Source of the DNA: an uncultured Eubacteriales bacterium
GTDB lineage: Bacteria; Bacillota; Clostridia; Oscillospirales; Acutalibacteraceae
Length of the DNA: 64,000 nt
Reading direction: 5' to 3'
Assembly: GCA_900316555.1 (NCBI GenBank)
Contig: ONDL01000001.1
Span: 1 to 64,000 of the forward strand
Under the pieces are notes generated by a model that saw only the letters and a program-made list of their open reading frames with translations, ran no database searches and was not told where the DNA came from. Every line of letters begins with the position of its first letter. Position 1 is the first letter of the stretch. The translations under genes and the position numbers were made by a program. This document shows, piece after piece, positions 8,239 through 16,904 of the stretch.

Positions 8239-8877
8239 TTACTCCTTGCTTTTCAATTCTTTGATTTCGTTTTGAAGAGTGTCTATCCGCTGCTCGAGTC
8301 TGCACAGAGCCTGAGCGACGGGGTCGGAAATGTGGATCTGGTCGAGCATTTCGCTTCGCACTCCGTTGACCTTGACGATTCTCGCGGGAACGCCGACCGC
8401 CGTAGAGTTCGGCGGAACCTCGCTGAGCACCACGGCGCCTGCCGCGATACGGGCATTGTCGCCTACCTTGAACGGACCGAGAACCTTCGCGCCCGAGCCG
8501 ACGAGGACGTTGTTGCCCAATGTCGGGTGACGCTTGCCTGTTTCTTTACCGGTACCGCCGAGGGTGACGTTCTGGTAAATCGTGCAGTTGTCGCCGATAA
8601 CGGTTGTTTCGCCGATAACGACGCCCATGCCGTGGTCGATAAACACACCCTTGCCGATCTGTGCGGCGGGGTGGATTTCAATTCCTGTTTTATGCCTGCT
8701 GCGCTGAGAGATCCAGCGCGCGATGAAGGGATGTCCGTGTTTCAGAAACCAGTGCGCGCGTCGGTGTGAGCGGATCGCCTTGAAGCCCGAGTAGAGGAAC
8801 ATGACCTCCCATTTGCTGCGGGCTGCAGGGTCGCGCTCGAGCACGGCGCTGATATCCGATTTTAGGGTTTCGAACAA
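8239..8877 (-). CDS. cysE: Serine O-acetyltransferase
   Basis: Transfers acetyl from acetyl-CoA to L-serine, the first step of cysteine synthesis. After a short helical N-terminal part comes the left-handed parallel beta-helix of hexapeptide repeats (HPAAQIGKGVFIDHGMGVVI, then GTGKETGKRHPTLG), with the catalytic His in IDHGMG. The C-terminal helix (LEQRIDTLQNEIKELKSKE) looks like a short coiled coil. At 212 residues it is the shorter Gram-positive form, lacking the long N-terminal domain of the E. coli enzyme. It sits 15 nt after pgsA and 3 nt before cysS. Confidence 0.95.
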   Translation of the reverse strand: MFETLKSDISAVLERDPAARSKWEVMFLYSGFKAIRSHRRAHWFLKHGHPFIARWISQRSRHKTGIEIHPAAQIGKGVFIDHGMGVVIGETTVIGDNCTIYQNVTLGGTGKETGKRHPTLGNNVLVGSGAKVLGPFKVGDNARIAAGAVVLSEVPPNSTAVGVPARIVKVNGVRSEMLDQIHISDPVAQALCRLEQRIDTLQNEIKELKSKE

Positions 8878-8892
8878 AAAATCACATCCTGA

Positions 8893-9495
8893 TTATTTTT
8901 CCGAGATAAAGTGCCTGTTCTGAGCGAGGTAAATCACGCCCGAGATAATGGCGAAAACGGTGGAGATCCAGATAAGCGCTTCGCCGCCCCAGAACAGCCA
9001 GCCGTTTGCTGCCGCGGTGAAATCCGCCGACTGAGCGATGCTTGACGGCAGCAGCATGAGGGTAATATCGTACGCCGCTCTGAACACGAGAATCGCGATG
9101 ATCGCGATCATCTGGGTGACGGTCTTGACCTTGCCCCACATATTCGCGGCGATGACCTCGCCCTTTGCGGAGGCGATAAGCCTGATGGACGTTACGGCGA
9201 ACTCGCGGAAGAGCACGATGATCACGGCGACGCAGTCGCACCAGCCGAGCTGAATGAAGCACAGCAGCGCCGAGAGCACGAGGATTTTGTCCGCGAGCGG
9301 GTCGGCGAACTTGCCGAAGTCGGTTATCAGGTTCATTTTGCGCGCGATTTTGCCGTCGAGCGTATCGGTGATGGAAGCCGCGATAAACAGCAGCAGCGCG
9401 ATAATATTGTGAAAGGGGAAGGGGATAAGCAGCGCCGCCACGAAGAACGGCACAAGGATAATCCTTCCCAATGTCAGTTTATTCGGTAAATTCAT
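8893..9495 (-). CDS. pgsA: CDP-diacylglycerol-glycerol-3-phosphate 3-phosphatidyltransferase
   Basis: Makes phosphatidylglycerol phosphate from CDP-diacylglycerol and glycerol 3-phosphate in the inner membrane. The CDP-alcohol phosphotransferase motif D-x2-DG-x2-AR-x8-G-x3-D-x3-D is complete in DTLDGKIARKMNLITDFGKF followed by ADPLAD. About five to six hydrophobic segments are present. The start is placed at ATG 9495 (MNLPNKLTLGR), 14 nt downstream of the rimO stop codon (9511-9509). An in-frame TTG at 9516 would overlap rimO and adds seven unlikely residues. The ribosome binding site (AGGT) is weak, consistent with coupling to rimO. Confidence 0.95.
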   Translation of the reverse strand: MNLPNKLTLGRIILVPFFVAALLIPFPFHNIIALLLFIAASITDTLDGKIARKMNLITDFGKFADPLADKILVLSALLCFIQLGWCDCVAVIIVLFREFAVTSIRLIASAKGEVIAANMWGKVKTVTQMIAIIAILVFRAAYDITLMLLPSSIAQSADFTAAANGWLFWGGEALIWISTVFAIISGVIYLAQNRHFISEK

Positions 9496-9508
9496 AATCG
9501 TTACCTGT

Positions 9509-10840
9509 TCAGTCAATCATAGTTCCGACGGGGTCGCAGCCGAGGTAGTCGTCGATCATAACGCGCACGAATTCGCCTGCCTTGGGCTTTCTGTCGCCGC
9601 AGGTGAAGAATACGCAGCCGTCGACCTCGGGAGCGTCGGCGTAGCTTCTGCCGAAGAAGCACTCGGCGATTCTGTCAAAGCCCTCGCAGAGCACCTCGAT
9701 TTCCCTGCCGATAAGGCTCTCGCAGTATTCCGCCATGACGGTCTGCTGCTGTTCCATGATGATGTCGGCGCGGTTCTGCTTGATTTCGTCGTCGAGCTGG
9801 TTGGGAAAGTCCGCGGCGGGAGTGTCCTCCTCCTGGGAGTAGGCAAAGCAGCCCAGACGCTCAAAGCGGATATCGTCGGCGAACTGCGCGAGCTGTTCAA
9901 ACTGTTCCTCGCTCTCGCCCGGGAAGCCCGTGATGAAGGTCGTGCGGATAACAACGCCCGGGATCTTCTCCCTGAGCTTTTTGAGCAGAGCGGTAAGGCT
10001 CTCGCGGTCTCCGCGGCGGTTCATACGGCGCAGGATCTCTCCGTCGCAGTGCTGCAGAGGCAGGTCGATATATTTACAAATCTTATCCTCCTGCGCGATG
10101 ACGTCGATCAGCTCGTCGGTCACGCGGTCGGGATAACAGTATAGTACTCGAATCCAGTGAAGCTCCCTGATTTTACACAGCTTTCTCAGCAGCTCAGGGA
10201 GCATGAGCTTGCCGTAGATGTCCTCGCCGTAGCGTGTGGTATCCTGAGCGATAACGTTCAGCTCTTTTACGCCGCTGTTTGCAAGCTGACGGGCTTCGGT
10301 GAGGATATCCTCCATTGTGCGGCTGCGGAAGCCACCGCGGATAAGCGGAATGGCACAGTAGGTACATCGGTTGTCGCAGCCGTCGGAAACCTTTATGTAC
10401 GCGGTGTATTTCGGTGTGGACTGAATGCGTCCGCCGCTCAGCGGCAGCTCAAGCTTGTCGGGGAACAGCTCGGTTTTCTTGTTGTTCAGCGCGTTGAGCA
10501 CAACGTCGGCGATGTTTGCGTTCGCGCCGATGCCGATAGCTGCGTCGACCTCGTAAAGCTGTTTTGTGATCTCGTTCTGGTATCTCTGCGCAAGGCAGCC
10601 CGTGACTATGATAGCCTTGATTTTGCCCTCGCGCTTGAGCGCGCCCAGCTCGATGATCTCGTCGATGCTCTCCTGCTTCGCGGATTCGATAAAGCCGCAG
10701 GTGTTGACGATCACAGCGTCAGCGTCGGCGGGGTCGTTCACGATCGTGAAGCCGCGTTCCTTTAAGTTGTAGAGAAGCATCTCGGCGTCGACCTGGTTTT
10801 TAGCGCAGCCGAGAGAAACAATGCCTGCCTTGTAATTCAT
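9509..10840 (-). CDS. rimO: Ribosomal protein S12 methylthiotransferase
   Basis: A radical-SAM enzyme that methylthiolates an aspartate of ribosomal protein S12. The N-terminal MTTase domain (GIVSLGCAKNQVDAEML) has its cluster cysteines, the radical-SAM motif CDNRCTYCAIP follows, and a C-terminal TRAM domain (from about residue 370) completes the normal 443-residue layout. It heads a minus-strand run rimO-pgsA-cysE-cysS. The 77 AT-rich bases between it and recX contain short GTTGAAAA-like direct repeats but no promoter I can defend. Confidence 0.96.
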   Translation of the reverse strand: MNYKAGIVSLGCAKNQVDAEMLLYNLKERGFTIVNDPADADAVIVNTCGFIESAKQESIDEIIELGALKREGKIKAIIVTGCLAQRYQNEITKQLYEVDAAIGIGANANIADVVLNALNNKKTELFPDKLELPLSGGRIQSTPKYTAYIKVSDGCDNRCTYCAIPLIRGGFRSRTMEDILTEARQLANSGVKELNVIAQDTTRYGEDIYGKLMLPELLRKLCKIRELHWIRVLYCYPDRVTDELIDVIAQEDKICKYIDLPLQHCDGEILRRMNRRGDRESLTALLKKLREKIPGVVIRTTFITGFPGESEEQFEQLAQFADDIRFERLGCFAYSQEEDTPAADFPNQLDDEIKQNRADIIMEQQQTVMAEYCESLIGREIEVLCEGFDRIAECFFGRSYADAPEVDGCVFFTCGDRKPKAGEFVRVMIDDYLGCDPVGTMID

Positions 10841-10917
10841 ATGCGTCAGTCCTCGATTTTAAGTTGAAAATGGAAAATTAAAAGTTGAAAATTTTTGGCG
10901 GGACACCCGCACCCGTA

Positions 10918-11511
10918 TTAAAAAGACTCAATAACAGCCTTGATGTCCTCCCAGCCGTAGCCCAGCCTTTGAAGGGCGGCGACGGCGCGGCGGCGGATTT
11001 TTTCGTCATCGATTTTTGGGTATTTGCGTTCAATAACCGCCTGTATCTGTTCGCGCTCGTCGACTTCAATATCGTCGAGCACTTCGTTGATGATTTCGCT
11101 CTCAATGCCCTTGCGGCGCAGCTCCATCGCCGCGCCGCGCTTGGACATATGCTTTGTAAATATCAGTGTCTGCGCGCACCGTTCGGCATAGTCCCGGTCG
11201 TTCACAAGACCGAGCTCCTCCATGCGCTCAACCGCTTTCTCTGCGGATTGTCTGTCGCAGGTGCGGCTGATTTTGTCGCGCAGCTCCTTTTTGGAATGGC
11301 TGCGGTAGGAGATAAGCCACAGAGCCTTTTCCTTTGCGCGCCGCTCGTTGCTGCTCTCGATAAGGTCGTGCAGCTCCTCGTCGTCAAACTCTCTGCCAAT
11401 GTCGATCCTGTGCTCAAGCAGGGTCTGGGTGTCGAGGCTGAGGGCGTATTCTCCGTCGATGTACACCGCGCTGAGTCCCTTGCGGCGGGGACGGATATCA
11501 GTGATTTTCAT
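10918..11511 (-). CDS. recX: Regulatory protein RecX
   Basis: Binds RecA filaments and modulates their activity. The protein is 197 residues and all-helical, with the RecX repeats (ALWLISYRSHSKKELRDKI, and RGAAMELRRKGIESEIINEV). Its ATG shares one base with the recA stop (TAATG), so translation is probably coupled. This recA-recX order is common across Firmicutes. Confidence 0.93.
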   Translation of the reverse strand: MKITDIRPRRKGLSAVYIDGEYALSLDTQTLLEHRIDIGREFDDEELHDLIESSNERRAKEKALWLISYRSHSKKELRDKISRTCDRQSAEKAVERMEELGLVNDRDYAERCAQTLIFTKHMSKRGAAMELRRKGIESEIINEVLDDIEVDEREQIQAVIERKYPKIDDEKIRRRAVAALQRLGYGWEDIKAVIESF

Positions 11512-12653
11512 TATTCTTCAACCATGATGTCAATATTGACGGGCTTTGTGGAAGCCGCCTTCTTCGAAGCGGGCTTCTGCTCGGGCTTTTCTTCCTCAGC
11601 CTTGGGAGCTTCCGCTGCCGCTGCTGCCGCTGCCTTAGCCTTCGCTCTGGGCGAGGTCTTTGCGTAGAGCTTGTCGATATTCTCCCACAGCTCGGTTTCG
11701 ATCTGCTTAGCGAGCTCGGGGTCGTTTCTGAACAGCTCCTTGACCTTGTCGCGGCCCTGTCCGAGACGCTGGGTCTTGTAGCTGAACCACGCGCCTGCCT
11801 TCTGTACTACCTCGGCCTCGACCGCCATATCGAGCAGCTCGCCCTCGCGCGAAATGCCCTCGCCGTACATGATATCGAACTCCGCTACCTTGAAGGGCGG
11901 AGCGATTTTATTCTTTACGACCTTTGCCTTGGTGTGGTTGCCGATGATTTCGCCGTTGACCTTGATAGCCTCGCCCTTGCGGATCTCGATGCGGACGGAG
12001 CTGTAGAACTTGAGCGCGCGGCCGCCTGTGGTGACCTCGGGGTTTCCGTAGACAACGCCGACCTTCTCGCGCAGCTGGTTGATGAAGATAGCCACGCAGT
12101 TGCTCTTGTTGATAGCGCCGGCGAGCTTTCTGAGCGCCTGGGACATAAGACGAGCGTGCAGACCTACGTGGCTGTCGCCCATCTCGCCCTCGATTTCAGC
12201 CTTGGGAACGAGAGCCGCTACGGAGTCGATTACGATAACGTCGATCGCGCCGCTTCGGATAAGTCCCTCGGCGATTTCGAGCGCGTCCTCGCCTGTGTCG
12301 GGCTGTGAAACGAGAAGCTCGTTGATGTTTACGCCCAAAGCCTCCGCGTATACGGGATCGAGCGCGTGCTCAACGTCGATAAACGCGACGTTGCCGCCGT
12401 TTTTCTGACCCTCAGCAATGCAGTGCAGCGAGAGGGTGGTTTTACCCGAGGACTCGGGCCCGTAGATCTCTACGATACGTCCTCTGGGAAGTCCGCCGAT
12501 GCCGAGAGCGACGTCGAGGGAGAGGGAGCCTGTCGAGATGTGCTCAACGTTCATATGTGTATTTTCGCCGAGACGCATTACAGCGCCCTTGCCGAACTGC
12601 TTTTCAAGCTGCTTGATCGCGGTGTCAAGCGCGGTTTGTTTATCCATTGCCAT
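11511..12653 (-). CDS. recA: Recombinase RecA
   Basis: DNA strand-exchange ATPase of homologous recombination and the SOS response. Walker A is [10 protein letters not shown], and the core runs through to DKLYAKT. The tail is a long Ala/Lys/Glu-rich extension (about residues 335-380) that is longer and lower in complexity than in E. coli RecA. The start at ATG 12653 ([10 protein letters not shown]) has GGAGG 9 nt upstream. The ATG at 12659 lies only 3 nt from it. The promoter at 12737-12709 carries a palindrome just downstream of the -10. Confidence 0.98.
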   Translation of the reverse strand: MAMDKQTALDTAIKQLEKQFGKGAVMRLGENTHMNVEHISTGSLSLDVALGIGGLPRGRIVEIYGPESSGKTTLSLHCIAEGQKNGGNVAFIDVEHALDPVYAEALGVNINELLVSQPDTGEDALEIAEGLIRSGAIDVIVIDSVAALVPKAEIEGEMGDSHVGLHARLMSQALRKLAGAINKSNCVAIFINQLREKVGVVYGNPEVTTGGRALKFYSSVRIEIRKGEAIKVNGEIIGNHTKAKVVKNKIAPPFKVAEFDIMYGEGISREGELLDMAVEAEVVQKAGAWFSYKTQRLGQGRDKVKELFRNDPELAKQIETELWENIDKLYAKTSPRAKAKAAAAAAAEAPKAEEEKPEQKPASKKAASTKPVNIDIMVEE

Positions 12654-12692
12654 TTTCATTTACCTCCGTGTCGTGGGTATCATTTCCTGTCT

Positions 12693-12702
12693 GAAACGTT
12701 TC
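12693..12702 (-). promoter_or_regulatory. Palindrome GAAACGTTTC at the recA transcription start region
   Basis: A perfect 10-bp palindrome directly after the -10 box, where a LexA operator would sit. It differs from the usual Gram-positive LexA box (GAAC-N4-GTTC). Confidence 0.4.
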
Positions 12703-12708
12703 GAGTAT

Positions 12709-12737
12709 ATTATACTGGAAAACGTGAGAAATTGCAA
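12709..12737 (-). promoter_or_regulatory. recA promoter
   Basis: Minus strand TTGCAA (12737-12732), 17 nt, TATAAT (12714-12709). Confidence 0.7.
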
Positions 12738-12775
12738 TAAAAAGGGGTTATAAAATTCGAACAAATTTTCTAAAA

Positions 12776-13603
12776 TCAGAGCATTGTCCCAATTATTGCC
12801 CTATGCGTGCCGCCAAAATCCGTTTCTGTGCGGATATTTGTGAACCCGGCGCCCTCCATCATCGCTCTGACAGCGTCCGCCTGACCTTCGCCGAGCTCAA
12901 ACGCGAGAGCACCGCCTGTTTTGAGCTTACTGCTCCAGTCGCGCACGATCGCCCTGTAGAAGTCGCAGCCGTCGTCGCCTCCGTCGAGAGCCATGGACGG
13001 CTCAAACTGAACCTCGGCTTGCAGGGTCGGCAGCTCGCGCGACGGAATATACGGTGGATTTGACACGATCAAATCGAAGCTGTTGTCTTTGAAGCGGGTG
13101 TGACAGGTCAGCACGTCGTCCTTGAGCGCGTCGATATTACTGTCTTTAATATTCTTTTCAAGAAAATAAAACGCTTTGTCACTCAGCTCGACCGCCGTGA
13201 CATCAGCCTTTGCATAACGCTCTAGAGCCAGCGCGATAGCGCCGCTGCCCGAGCAGAGGTCAACGCACTTCGCGATATTTTTGTTTTTGAGGAAGTCAAG
13301 GCAGAGATTAAGCACGACCTCTGTGTCGTCGCGCGGAATCAGCACGCCTTCGCCGACCAGCAGCTCAATGCCGCAGAAGCTCCAGCTGCCGAGAATATAT
13401 TGCAGCGGCTCGTTTTTGAGCCGCCTTTTTATCATTTCATCAAGCTCGTCCTGCCTGTCGAACGCATCGCCGCCGTGGGCGAGTAGAGAGGCCCTGCCAA
13501 AGCCTGTAAGGTGTTCGAGCATGCACTGAGCCTCAAACGCCGCGTTCTCTATTCCGCCTTTTTCAAGCGCGGATTTGCAGGCGAGGTAGCTGTCCTTCAG
13601 CAT
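12776..13603 (-). CDS. prmC: Peptide chain release factor N5-glutamine methyltransferase
   Basis: Methylates the GGQ glutamine of release factors 1 and 2. An N-terminal helical domain is followed by a class I SAM methyltransferase with CVDLCSGSGAIALAL (SAM loop) and the catalytic NPPY in VSNPPYIPSREL. The start is put at ATG 13603 (MLKDSYLACKSAL), overlapping the preceding DUF1385 gene by 7 nt. A longer frame upstream only repeats that gene in another phase. 275 residues is the usual size. It is the last gene of the trmB operon. Confidence 0.94.
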   Translation of the reverse strand: MLKDSYLACKSALEKGGIENAAFEAQCMLEHLTGFGRASLLAHGGDAFDRQDELDEMIKRRLKNEPLQYILGSWSFCGIELLVGEGVLIPRDDTEVVLNLCLDFLKNKNIAKCVDLCSGSGAIALALERYAKADVTAVELSDKAFYFLEKNIKDSNIDALKDDVLTCHTRFKDNSFDLIVSNPPYIPSRELPTLQAEVQFEPSMALDGGDDGCDFYRAIVRDWSSKLKTGGALAFELGEGQADAVRAMMEGAGFTNIRTETDFGGTHRAIIGTML

Positions 13604-14595
13604 CCGCAGTTGTTGACGATGTCGGAGCCGTCCTCGGGAATCACAGCCTTGATAGCCTCGATCGCGACTTCGATCATGCTGTCGTCGGGTTCCTTGGTGG
13701 TGATACGCTGCGCCCAAAGACCGGGTGCGGCGATAATTCTGGTGAACCAGTTGTCGTGCTTGCCGCAGAGCTTGATAAGCTCGTAGCCTATGCCGCAGGT
13801 CACGGGAATAAGCAAAATCTTGAATACGGGTCGCAGGAACGCGATACCGAAGGGGTTAGCGGGCACGAAAAGACCGATAACAATGCCGAGGATCAGCATG
13901 ATGACCATGAAGCTGGTGCCGCAGCGAGGGTGGAAGCGCGTCTGTTTCTTTACGTTCGCGACGGTCAGCTCCTCCTCGTTTTCGTAGCAGAAAATCGTCT
14001 TGTGCTCTGCTCCGTGGTACATGAAGGTGCGCTTCATGTCGCTGAGCTGCGATACGATAATGATGTAGCCGAAGAAGAGGGTAATTTTCATCACGCCCTC
14101 AAAGACCGACTTCCAGAGGCGAACCATCTCGACGTTGCCGTCTGATTCGCGGAAGGCGGGAATGAAGTTGCCGCAGAGGTCAAAGAGGAAGGACGGCAGG
14201 AAGAAGAACAGTCCGATTGCGAGAGCCACGCCGAGGACTGAGGCAATTACCATCATCACCTTGACGAGCTTGTCGCCGAACTTTTCGTCGAGCCACTTCT
14301 CGAACTTGGATGGTTCTTCCTCGATCTCCGCGCTCTCGATCGCCTTATCGGCGGAGAGCATGAGGCTCTTGTAGCTCAGGCGCATGGAGTCGATAAGACC
14401 CGCGATGCCGCGGAAGAAGGGAATTTTGAAGAAGCTGCACTTTTCGGGAATGGTTGTGATGCTGATGTCCTCGCTGTAAATGCTGTCCTTGCCCGTGCGG
14501 ACGCAGACTGTGCTTTTCTTGGGGCCGCGCATCATAATACCCTCAATAAGCGCGCTGCCGCCGATTGAGGTGATTTTCTTTGTTTTTTTAGACAT
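13597..14595 (-). CDS. DUF1385 family membrane protein (YqhQ-like)
   Basis: A conserved membrane protein of unknown biochemical function. The family opening SIGGSALIEGIMMRGP is intact, followed by a cytoplasmic stretch and about four hydrophobic segments (around 105-135, 165-185, 235-255 and 270-290). Conserved YHGAEHKTIFCYE and RFHPRCGTSFM motifs lie between them. The His/Cys content of those motifs suggests metal binding (inference). It commonly sits next to prmC in Clostridia, as here. 332 residues. Confidence 0.88.
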   Translation of the reverse strand: MSKKTKKITSIGGSALIEGIMMRGPKKSTVCVRTGKDSIYSEDISITTIPEKCSFFKIPFFRGIAGLIDSMRLSYKSLMLSADKAIESAEIEEEPSKFEKWLDEKFGDKLVKVMMVIASVLGVALAIGLFFFLPSFLFDLCGNFIPAFRESDGNVEMVRLWKSVFEGVMKITLFFGYIIIVSQLSDMKRTFMYHGAEHKTIFCYENEEELTVANVKKQTRFHPRCGTSFMVIMLILGIVIGLFVPANPFGIAFLRPVFKILLIPVTCGIGYELIKLCGKHDNWFTRIIAAPGLWAQRITTKEPDDSMIEVAIEAIKAVIPEDGSDIVNNCGC

Positions 14596-14649
14596 ATATA
14601 CTCCTTTGTAAACGCGGCGCGATCCGTCCGTGCCGCGCTGTTAATCTGT

Positions 14650-16146
14650 TTAAAGCTTAATATTCTTCGTTTCCGCCATGTTCTCCGCGCCTTCCTTGTA
14701 GACAGGGAGTGTCAGGGTGACGGTGGTGCCTACTCCCTCGCCGCTCTCGATGTTGAGCGAGCCGTGGTGTAGGTTCATTATTTCGTCGGCGACGGCGAGT
14801 CCGATACCCGAGCCGCCTACCTTCTGATTAGCCTTGTAGAATTTCTCCTTGACTCTGGGCAGATCTTCGGCGGAGATTCCGCAGCCCGAGTCGGTGACGA
14901 CGATTTTGATAACTTCGGGGTCGTCCTTGGTGTAGATGACCTGAGCCGCAACAACGCCGCCCTTTGGAGTGTACTTGAGCGCGTTGTCAAGCACATTGAG
15001 GAAAACCTGTCTGAGCCTGTTGCGGTCGCCGTAGACTGGCGGATAGTAGACGGTGTCGTCCTCGTCGTAGAGCAGGTGGATACCTTCCTCAGCGGCTCTG
15101 TCCTTGAGCATGTATACGGTTTCGTCAAACTCGGCGATAATGTCGATCTTTTCGTTGATGAGCACCATTCTGCCGCTCTGTATCCTGCCGAAGTCGAGCA
15201 GCTCCTCAACGATACCCGTCAGGCGCGAGCTTTCTTTGATGATAACGCCCATACCGCGGTCGAAGGTGCGGCGGTCGAGCGTGCCGCGCTCGCTGAGCTG
15301 CATGGTTTCCGCCCAGCCCTTGATAGCCGTCAGCGGTGTGCGAAGCTCGTGAGAAACGCGAGAAATAAAGTCGTTTTTCATCTGCTCGGTGGTCTGCAGA
15401 TCCTTCGCCATGTCGCTTACCGCGTCGCAGAGGTCGCCGATCTCGTCGTCGTACTTGTGCTCGATTTTTTCGGAGGCGGAGAAGTCACCCTGCGCGATCT
15501 GGGCAGCCGCCTCGCTAAGACGGCGGATAGGCTTTACGATCGAACGGATAAACAGCAATCCCGAGAAAATGACCATCGCGAGCATGACAATGCCGAGTGC
15601 GACGATGATCGCGTCGACGATCAGGATCCTGCTGTTTATCGGTTCCATCGAAACTATGTAACGCACCGCGCCGACTACTACGCCGCTTTCGGTGCTGATA
15701 ATGCGGGTCTCACTCATTGCGGGCTCGCCCGAAGCTAGCCTTCCGCTCCAGTAAGCGTATCCGTCGGGGCTTTTCTTCGCGTCGCCGAAGTCCTTCATCT
15801 CCTCCGACTCCGAGGGAATAAAGCCCGTCGAGGTCAGGACGATCCTGCCGGAGGAGTTGATCGCCATTACGCCCATGCGTTCCTTCTGATCGAAGTTCTC
15901 GACGTAATCGCAGGCGAGTGCGGTGAATTCGGACGCGCTGTCGGCGGTGTAGCCCGGAAAAACAAGGCTGAGCTCGTTGCAGGCGGAGTTGAGGCTCTGT
16001 TCAACGCTGTTCTGAAAGACGTAGGTGACGACAAAAATGAGGCTGACAACGATAAGGACAATGATGGTGAAAATTACACTCAGGGTATTGAGCATCCATC
16101 GTTTTGTAATTCCGTGAAACACAGCTGTCAGCCTCCTTTCGTTCAA
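14650..16146 (-). CDS. Sensor histidine kinase
   Basis: A membrane sensor kinase, 498 residues. Layout: TM1 (about 19-43), an external sensor loop of about 120 residues, TM2 (about 172-195), HAMP, HisKA with the phospho-accepting histidine in SHELRTPLTAIKGW, and HATPase_c with N box (LDNALKYTPKGG), G1 (DSGCGIS) and G2 (GGSGIGLAV). The arrangement is that of the PhoR/WalK group, but without a PAS domain. It follows its response regulator by 14 nt. The signal is unknown; the adjacent lipoprotein is a candidate partner. Confidence 0.92.
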   Translation of the reverse strand: MNERRLTAVFHGITKRWMLNTLSVIFTIIVLIVVSLIFVVTYVFQNSVEQSLNSACNELSLVFPGYTADSASEFTALACDYVENFDQKERMGVMAINSSGRIVLTSTGFIPSESEEMKDFGDAKKSPDGYAYWSGRLASGEPAMSETRIISTESGVVVGAVRYIVSMEPINSRILIVDAIIVALGIVMLAMVIFSGLLFIRSIVKPIRRLSEAAAQIAQGDFSASEKIEHKYDDEIGDLCDAVSDMAKDLQTTEQMKNDFISRVSHELRTPLTAIKGWAETMQLSERGTLDRRTFDRGMGVIIKESSRLTGIVEELLDFGRIQSGRMVLINEKIDIIAEFDETVYMLKDRAAEEGIHLLYDEDDTVYYPPVYGDRNRLRQVFLNVLDNALKYTPKGGVVAAQVIYTKDDPEVIKIVVTDSGCGISAEDLPRVKEKFYKANQKVGGSGIGLAVADEIMNLHHGSLNIESGEGVGTTVTLTLPVYKEGAENMAETKNIKL

Positions 16147-16160
16147 TCTTTAATTCAGGG

Positions 16161-16868
16161 TTATTCGCCCGCGTCCCACTTATAGCCGAGACCCCAGACG
16201 GTGATGATGTGCTTGGGGTTAGAGGGTTCGTCCTCGACCTTCATGCGCAGACGGCGGATATTGACGTCGACGATTTTGTCCTCGCCGACATACGCGTCGC
16301 CCCAAACGTGGTTGAGAATATCGATTCTGTCGAGCGCGACGTTGGGGTTTGAGAAGAAGTATTCCATGATCTGGAACTCAACCTGGGTGAGCTCGATCAT
16401 TTTGCCGTTCTTGAGCAGGGCGCGGTTGCGCAGGTTGAGGGTGAATTCGCCGCTCTTGAGCTCCTCCTTGAAGTTGTTCTCGTTTTTGGACTGCGCGAGC
16501 GCCACTCTGCGGTAGAGCGAGTCAACGCGCGCGAGCAGCTCGGAGGGTGAGAAGGGCTTTGCGACATAGTCGTCGGCGCCGAGCATCAGACCCGTGACCT
16601 TGTCCATCTCCTGGGTTTTGGCGGAGAGCATGATGATGCCGATGCCGCCGTTGCGGTTCCTCAGCTCCTTGCATACCTCAAAGCCGTTGATGCCTGGCAT
16701 CATAACGTCGAGAATGGCGATATCAAAGTCGCCGTTGTGCTCGTCGTACTTGGCGAGCGCGGTTTCGCCGCAGTCCGCCTCGACAACGTCGTAGCCCGCG
16801 CGGGTCAGATTGATCACGACAAAATCGCGGATTGCCGCTTCGTCCTCACAAACAAGAATCTTTTTCAT
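16161..16868 (-). CDS. OmpR-family response regulator
   Basis: A DNA-binding response regulator, 235 residues. The receiver domain has the acidic pair CEDE, the phospho-acceptor Asp54 in ILDVMMPG and the conserved lysine in KPFSPSE. The C-terminal winged helix ends VWGLGYKWDAGE. It is paired with the kinase immediately downstream, and a lipoprotein gene lies 36 nt upstream. The regulon is not deducible here. Confidence 0.94.
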   Translation of the reverse strand: MKKILVCEDEAAIRDFVVINLTRAGYDVVEADCGETALAKYDEHNGDFDIAILDVMMPGINGFEVCKELRNRNGGIGIIMLSAKTQEMDKVTGLMLGADDYVAKPFSPSELLARVDSLYRRVALAQSKNENNFKEELKSGEFTLNLRNRALLKNGKMIELTQVEFQIMEYFFSNPNVALDRIDILNHVWGDAYVGEDKIVDVNIRRLRMKVEDEPSNPKHIITVWGLGYKWDAGE

Positions 16869-16904
16869 TTAATATTACCTCCGTTATCAAATCTGTTTTC
16901 CTGC

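Noticed and set aside
10841..10917. Short AT-rich repeats (GTTGAAAA-like) and a GCGGG/CCCGC hairpin between rimO and recX
   Set aside because: The hairpin is only 5 bp and is followed by As, not Ts; the repeats are too short to call an element.
14601..14640. GC-rich inverted repeat after the histidine kinase gene start region, before DUF1385
   Set aside because: Only six base pairs with a long loop and a three-T tail; the genes are likely cotranscribed.
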